From: an uncultured Erysipelotrichaceae bacterium
GTDB taxonomy: Bacteria > Bacillota_I > Bacilli_A > RF39 > UBA660
Assembly (NCBI GenBank): GCA_902796215.1
Contig: CADBNY010000134.1
Span: 1 to 9,864 of the forward strand
DNA length: 9,864 bases
Direction: 5' to 3'
The translations under genes were made by a program, and so were the position numbers. Positions 7,180 through 9,864 of the stretch are shown one piece after another. How positions within the stretch are numbered: position 1 is the first letter of the stretch; each line of letters begins with the position of its first letter. The notes beneath the pieces are model-generated. The model was not told where the DNA came from and did no database searches. It saw nothing but the letters and a program-made list of their open reading frames with translations.

Positions 7180-7195
7180 TAATTAGTCTTTTTTT
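7172..7195 (+). terminator. Intrinsic terminator of the thrS-dnaG-rpoD-trmK operon
   Basis: AAGACTA (7172-7178) and TAGTCTT (7184-7190) form a perfect seven-base-pair stem with loop GTAAT, running into seven T residues (7189-7195). The trmK stop codon (7177-7179) is inside the hairpin, so translation to the stop could interfere with folding. It is the first convincing terminator after the T-box switch at 1211-1256. Confidence 0.85.
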
Positions 7196-7199
7196 GTCA

Positions 7200-7205
7200 T
7201 ATAAT
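7200..7205 (+). promoter_or_regulatory. Probable -10 element for the repeat-protein gene
   Basis: TATAAT at 7200-7205 matches the -10 consensus completely and lies just after the terminator T-tract. The -35 window falls inside the terminator hairpin (TAGTAA at 7177-7182, 17 bp away) and is weak. A promoter is expected here because the preceding operon ends at 7195. Confidence 0.5.
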
Positions 7206-7233
7206 AAAAATAAAGTAATGTCGAGGTGCATTT

Positions 7234-8613
7234 ATGAAAGTTGTAAAATTAATAATAATTGTAGTTTTATGTGTACTATTTCAAGGATATAATGTGTATG
7301 CAAAAGACACCATATATTCAATAAACAAATATTCAGAAGAAAATTTAAATTTCATCAAAAGAGGCTATAACAAAAAAGGCAAAAAAGATGGACTAATTGT
7401 TGGAGGAAATTATCTAGAAGAGACGATTGAAAACGATAATGGTACTTATCAAAATTACCAAATTATACTAGCAAAGTATAATAAAAATGGAACAATAGCT
7501 TGGAACTATACTTATGGAAATACCAAAGAAGATAATATAGATTGTTTAGAATATACATATAATGAAAATAGTGAAATAGATGGTTACTTAATTTGCTTAG
7601 AAAAAACATATGATATTGTAAATAAACAAATACCTGAAGGCGAGGATATATCTGCTACTTTATTAAAAATAGATTTAGATGGTAATTTATTATGGGAAAA
7701 ATCAGCTGGACTAAATGAAATTACAAAGATAGTAAAGATAACACCTACTTGGAGTGATGATAAAAAAATAGATGGTTATATTGCAATAGGATACAAAGAA
7801 GAAAATAACAAGAAAAAATCAATTATTGTAAAATATGACAGAGATTTAAACATCATTTGGAATAAACCATGTGAACAACAAGAAAATGAAGATGTATTAT
7901 ATCAAGACATTATTCCAATACAAGAAGAAAACAGAATAATAGGTTATTCTCTAATCAAAAGTATTAAACAAGAAAATGTAAAAGAGAAAAAAGAATTACT
8001 TTGGCTAAATCAAGAAGGAAATAATGAAACAATTTTAGATGATTCATTAGAAAAATATCAATCATCCTATCTAGAAAAAGCAAATAATGGATTTATTTTA
8101 TATGGAATTACTTCTGATGTTAAATTAAAAAAAGGAAAAAAGAGCTATTATTTAATAAATTATAATAATCAAAAACAAATTAATTGGGAAACAGTAGGAG
8201 AAGATCCAGTTAATCAAGACAAAAGAGTAGTATTATTACCAAGTGAAAAAGAAATAATAAATGATTATACATTATTATATGAAAATAGTGTTGACTCCAG
8301 TAAAGAAGTTATAAAGCTAGATGCAGATGGTACTATTCAAAAGAAAATAAAAAAAATAAGCAACGATTATTACAGCTTTGAAAATTTCTATATAGAAAAT
8401 GATACTTTATATTTTGTAGGACAAATTAATTGCCCAGAAGACGATAATTGCGAATATGATAAAAATTCTTTATTTTTAGTAAGTGACGAAGATACCGTCA
8501 TTGAAGTAAAAGATGATGATAGTAAAAATATAATTATTGGAATAGGAGTTATAATTATCATAATAGGAATAATTATTTATAAGAAAGGAAAGAAGAAAGA
8601 ACAGGCATCATAA
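7234..8613 (+). CDS. Secreted, C-terminally membrane-anchored protein with propeller-like repeats
   Basis: I cannot name a function. The 459-residue product has a signal peptide (about 1-23, hydrophobic core 5-17, likely cut after VYA) and ends in a transmembrane helix (about 432-449) followed by a positive tail KKGKKKEQ, so the body should face outside. Six segments repeat the pattern hydrophobic-K-Y/I-D-x-D/N-G-x-I/L-x-W: around 79-95, 143-159, 198-213, 255-271, 307-322 and 359-374. They lie about 50-65 residues apart. Some are preceded by a DGYIAIG-like strand (115-122, 180-186, 236-241). This spacing and pattern suggest a beta-propeller with six or so blades, of the kind used for binding ligands or partners at the surface. 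C400 and C406 may pair. There is no lipobox. GAGGTG (7223-7228) precedes the ATG by five bases. It could be an adhesin, sensor or wall-associated scaffold. Confidence 0.8.
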   Translation: MKVVKLIIIVVLCVLFQGYNVYAKDTIYSINKYSEENLNFIKRGYNKKGKKDGLIVGGNYLEETIENDNGTYQNYQIILAKYNKNGTIAWNYTYGNTKEDNIDCLEYTYNENSEIDGYLICLEKTYDIVNKQIPEGEDISATLLKIDLDGNLLWEKSAGLNEITKIVKITPTWSDDKKIDGYIAIGYKEENNKKKSIIVKYDRDLNIIWNKPCEQQENEDVLYQDIIPIQEENRIIGYSLIKSIKQENVKEKKELLWLNQEGNNETILDDSLEKYQSSYLEKANNGFILYGITSDVKLKKGKKSYYLINYNNQKQINWETVGEDPVNQDKRVVLLPSEKEIINDYTLLYENSVDSSKEVIKLDADGTIQKKIKKISNDYYSFENFYIENDTLYFVGQINCPEDDNCEYDKNSLFLVSDEDTVIEVKDDDSKNIIIGIGVIIIIIGIIIYKKGKKKEQAS

Positions 8614-8620
8614 ATTGTTT

Positions 8621-8648
8621 TATATTTAAAAAGATATTTTAATATAAT
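8621..8648 (+). promoter_or_regulatory. Possible promoter or operator before the small orphan gene
   Basis: TATAAT (8643-8648) matches the -10 consensus but has no good -35 at 17 bp. It overlaps an all-A/T inverted repeat: TATATT (8621-8626) plus AAAA (8628-8631) opposite TTTT plus AATATA (8637-8646), with one bulged T. The repeat could be an operator or chance symmetry in AT-rich DNA. No terminator separates the two flanking genes, so co-transcription is also possible. Confidence 0.35.
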
Positions 8649-8686
8649 ATAGTAAACACTAATACAAACAAAAAAGAGGTACGAAT

Positions 8687-9115
8687 ATGACTATAAAAGA
8701 AGATATCGAAAAATATGCAGAAAGTTTTTTAATTATAATAAGTCAAGAAGATATTAATAGTAATAAACAGAAAACAGGTTCTTTTACATACAAAAATGAA
8801 GGAGAACAATTAGAGGATAAATATGGATCAGAATCATTTGATTTTGCTATTATTAAAAACGGAAATGAAATAACAGTAATAGAAGAAAAGAAAGAAGAAA
8901 ATAAAAAACTAGTCACAACATATAAAATGAATAACGAAAATAATCATCTTTATATCAAAATAATGTATAATGGTAGTGACGAAAAATATATAGACATAGA
9001 AGATGCAAATTACACATTAGAAACTGCTTTACTAGAATGGATAAAAGAAAGAATAAAAGAAGAAATAAAAGGAAGCCAAAAAGTATTAAGAAGAACTATT
9101 AATAACAATATATAA
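8687..9115 (+). CDS. Small cytosolic acidic/lysine-rich protein of unknown function
   Basis: I do not recognise this 142-residue product. It has no signal peptide or membrane segment. It begins with a predicted amphipathic helix (TIKEDIEKYAESFLIIIS), continues with alternating short segments that read like beta strands (SFTYKNEG, FDFAIIKNG, ITVIEEKK, LVTTYKM, LYIKIMYNG), and ends in a helix (about 112-130, LETALLEWIKERIKEEIKG) with a positive tail. This helix-sheet-helix order suggests one compact alpha/beta domain. The ATG at 8687 has AGAGGT (8675-8680) six bases upstream. It lies 73 nt after the repeat-protein gene, and its stop is inside a terminator hairpin, so the two may form a two-gene unit. 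Base composition is like that of the neighbours. The gene is likely real, as it has a good start signal and a terminator. Confidence 0.72.
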   Translation: MTIKEDIEKYAESFLIIISQEDINSNKQKTGSFTYKNEGEQLEDKYGSESFDFAIIKNGNEITVIEEKKEENKKLVTTYKMNNENNHLYIKIMYNGSDEKYIDIEDANYTLETALLEWIKERIKEEIKGSQKVLRRTINNNI

Positions 9116-9133
9116 TAGTCTTTTTCTTTTTTT
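9091..9133 (+). terminator. Intrinsic terminator overlapping the orphan gene stop
   Basis: ACTATT (9095-9100) pairs with AATAGT (9114-9119). With one bulged A the stem extends by AAG (9091-9093) opposite CTT (9120-9122), and a long T/C tract follows (9119-9132). The stop codon (9113-9115) lies within the 3' side. The stem is AT-rich and the loop is 13 nt, so it is weaker than the one at 7172. Confidence 0.6.
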
Positions 9134-9190
9134 AGAGACTTATTTTAACGTTGTCATCAAAGAAAATCAAAAAACTAAACAATATGTAAT

Positions 9191-9220
9191 GAAGACTAGA
9201 AAAAACTAGTCTCTTCTTTT
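9191..9220 (+). terminator. Hairpin between convergent genes, possible terminator
   Basis: GACTAG (9194-9199) and CTAGTC (9206-9211) pair around an A6 loop, extended by A9193-T9212 and, past a bulge, GA/TC. On the plus strand it is followed by a T/C-rich stretch ending in TTTT (9217-9220). On the minus strand the following bases (TTCATTA) are a poor T-tract. It lies right after the end of the minus-strand gene (9219) and could serve transcripts from both sides. Confidence 0.5.
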
Positions 9221-9572
9221 ATTCTTTGACTCTTTTTATAAATCCGAATAAACTACCCAAAATAGAAATGATAATAAGTAATATAAAGTAAAATAAAATT
9301 TTTATTTGAAATTTATGAAATATAAATGAAGATAAAGTAAATATAATAATATAAATAAGACTGTAGAAAAATCCAATAAAGAACTTGTTTTGATTCAATT
9401 TCTTTCCAAGAAGAAAACTATTAAAAATAAAAGTGATTAAAATAACAATAAGTTTTAAAAAAGGAAATATCTTTTCTGAGATAAGATCATAATAAAAAAA
9501 CAAAGTAAGTAAAAGAAAGAATACAATAATTTCAATAGTATTAAAAAGAACATGAAATCCATATTTTTTCAA
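9219..9572 (-). CDS. Four-helix membrane protein, TIGR04086/YrzE (DUF3792)-like
   Basis: The 117-residue product has four hydrophobic stretches (about 9-27, 36-54, 64-84, 89-112), so it should be a small polytopic membrane protein. The G-x-K-L-N motif after helix 2, glycine plus tyrosine in helix 3 (GFFYSLIYI), and the ending ILGSLFGFIKR fit the TIGR04086/YrzE family, whose function is unknown. The family call is from memory of the pattern. The start is uncertain: the frame is closed upstream by a stop at 9582-9584, and no in-frame ATG exists near the N-terminus. TTG (9572-9570) is the annotated start but lies 14 bases from the ribosome binding site; ATT (9581-9579) would be better spaced. 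It converges with the orphan gene and diverges from the YetF-like gene. Confidence 0.72.
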   Translation of the reverse strand: MKKYGFHVLFNTIEIIVFFLLLTLFFYYDLISEKIFPFLKLIVILITFIFNSFLLGKKLNQNKFFIGFFYSLIYIIIFTLSSFIFHKFQIKILFYFILLIIISILGSLFGFIKRVKE

Positions 9573-9586
9573 AGTATTAATTTATA

Positions 9587-9594
9587 CCACCTCT
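9587..9594 (-). promoter_or_regulatory. Ribosome binding site that bears on the start of the minus-strand membrane protein
   Basis: On the minus strand this reads AGAGGTGG, a strong Shine-Dalgarno sequence. It lies 14 bases before the TTG start and five bases before an in-frame ATT. Usual spacing is about 5-10, so either a long spacer or a rare ATT start is being used. Confidence 0.6.
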
Positions 9595-9610
9595 AAATAA
9601 TAATATGAGT

Positions 9611-9628
9611 AGTATAAAAAAATATACC
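9611..9628. promoter_or_regulatory. Inverted repeat in the divergent intergenic region
   Basis: GTATA (9612-9616) and TATAC (9623-9627) are separated by six A residues, with AGTATA/TATACC edges. It sits midway between two divergent starts and, on the minus strand, contains a TATACT -10-like element. CATAAT (9635-9640) is a candidate -10 for the plus strand. It could be a shared operator, but AT-rich sequence produces such symmetry by chance. Confidence 0.3.
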
Positions 9629-9656
9629 AAGAATCATAATAAAAATAGGTGATTAA

Positions 9657-9864
9657 ATGAAATATTGGACAATATTATATAGAAGTTTATTTTTTTATAT
9701 ACTAATTACAATTGTCTATCGAATTATGGGAAAAAGAGAAATAGGAGAATTATCAATTATGGATTTCATAGTATCCATATTTATTGCCGAAATGGTTGCA
9801 ATCTCAATTGAAAATCCAGAAAAAAGTATCTTAGTATCTTTAATTCCAATTCTATTATTAGTAA
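9657..9864 (+). CDS. YetF/DUF421 family membrane protein, truncated by the window end
   Basis: The first 69 codons are present and the frame is open to the window edge. The N-terminus has hydrophobic helix segments (about 8-23, 36-50, 57-69) and the signature Y-R-I-M-G-K-R-E-I-G-E-L-S (21-33), followed by a DFIVSIFIAE helix (36-45) and S-I-E-N-P. This matches the YetF/DUF421 family, whose members have an N-terminal three-helix membrane part and a C-terminal soluble domain (not seen here). Some family members are linked to spore or stress functions in Bacillus, but the activity is unknown. AGGTGA (9647-9652) is four bases before the ATG. It is divergent from the TIGR04086-like gene, with 84 bp between the starts. 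Confidence 0.85.
   Translation, partial: MKYWTILYRSLFFYILITIVYRIMGKREIGELSIMDFIVSIFIAEMVAISIENPEKSILVSLIPILLLV

Noticed and set aside
1..9864. Mobile element, phage, CRISPR or toxin-antitoxin system
   Set aside because: No transposase, integrase, long terminal inverted repeats, regularly spaced repeats or recognisable toxin/antitoxin pair was seen; most genes are core housekeeping genes with similar base composition.

Overview
This is an AT-rich chromosomal window from a low-GC Gram-positive bacterium. The gene order dnaG-rpoD-trmK, the T-box leader, strong AGGAGG-type ribosome binding sites and a perfect sigma-A promoter all point to Bacillota, most likely an uncultured gut Bacilli lineage near the Erysipelotrichia/RF39 side (the lineage is inference). 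An M23 peptidoglycan hydrolase argues for a cell wall. All tryptophans are TGG and no gene contains an in-frame TGA, so the standard bacterial code fits better than the Mycoplasma code.

Region 1 (1-995): a consensus sigma-A promoter (TTGACA, 17 bp, TATAAT) drives a membrane-anchored LytM/M23 endopeptidase with an acidic Pro/Gln linker. A hairpin near the left edge is oriented as a minus-strand terminator.

Region 2 (996-7195): a threonine-specific T-box leader, with specifier codon ACU and a 3' antiterminator/terminator switch that can be read directly, precedes five tightly packed plus-strand genes. They are an MBL-fold metallohydrolase, thrS lacking its TGS domain, dnaG (primase), rpoD (major sigma factor) and trmK (tRNA m1A22 methyltransferase). 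Junctions are a 4-nt overlap, a 30-nt gap, a 1-nt gap and a 1-nt overlap, and I see no terminator until the hairpin that overlaps the trmK stop. If no internal promoters exist, tRNA-Thr charging would set transcription of primase and the main sigma factor as well as ThrRS.

Region 3 (7196-9133): a secreted or membrane-anchored protein with about six propeller-like repeats and a C-terminal transmembrane helix, then a small acidic/lysine-rich orphan protein, ending in a terminator that overlaps its stop codon.

Region 4 (9134-9864): a minus-strand four-helix membrane protein resembling the TIGR04086/YrzE family, with an ambiguous non-ATG start. It is divergent from a truncated YetF/DUF421 membrane protein that runs off the right edge. 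I see no transposase, CRISPR array, tRNA, rRNA or phage gene.
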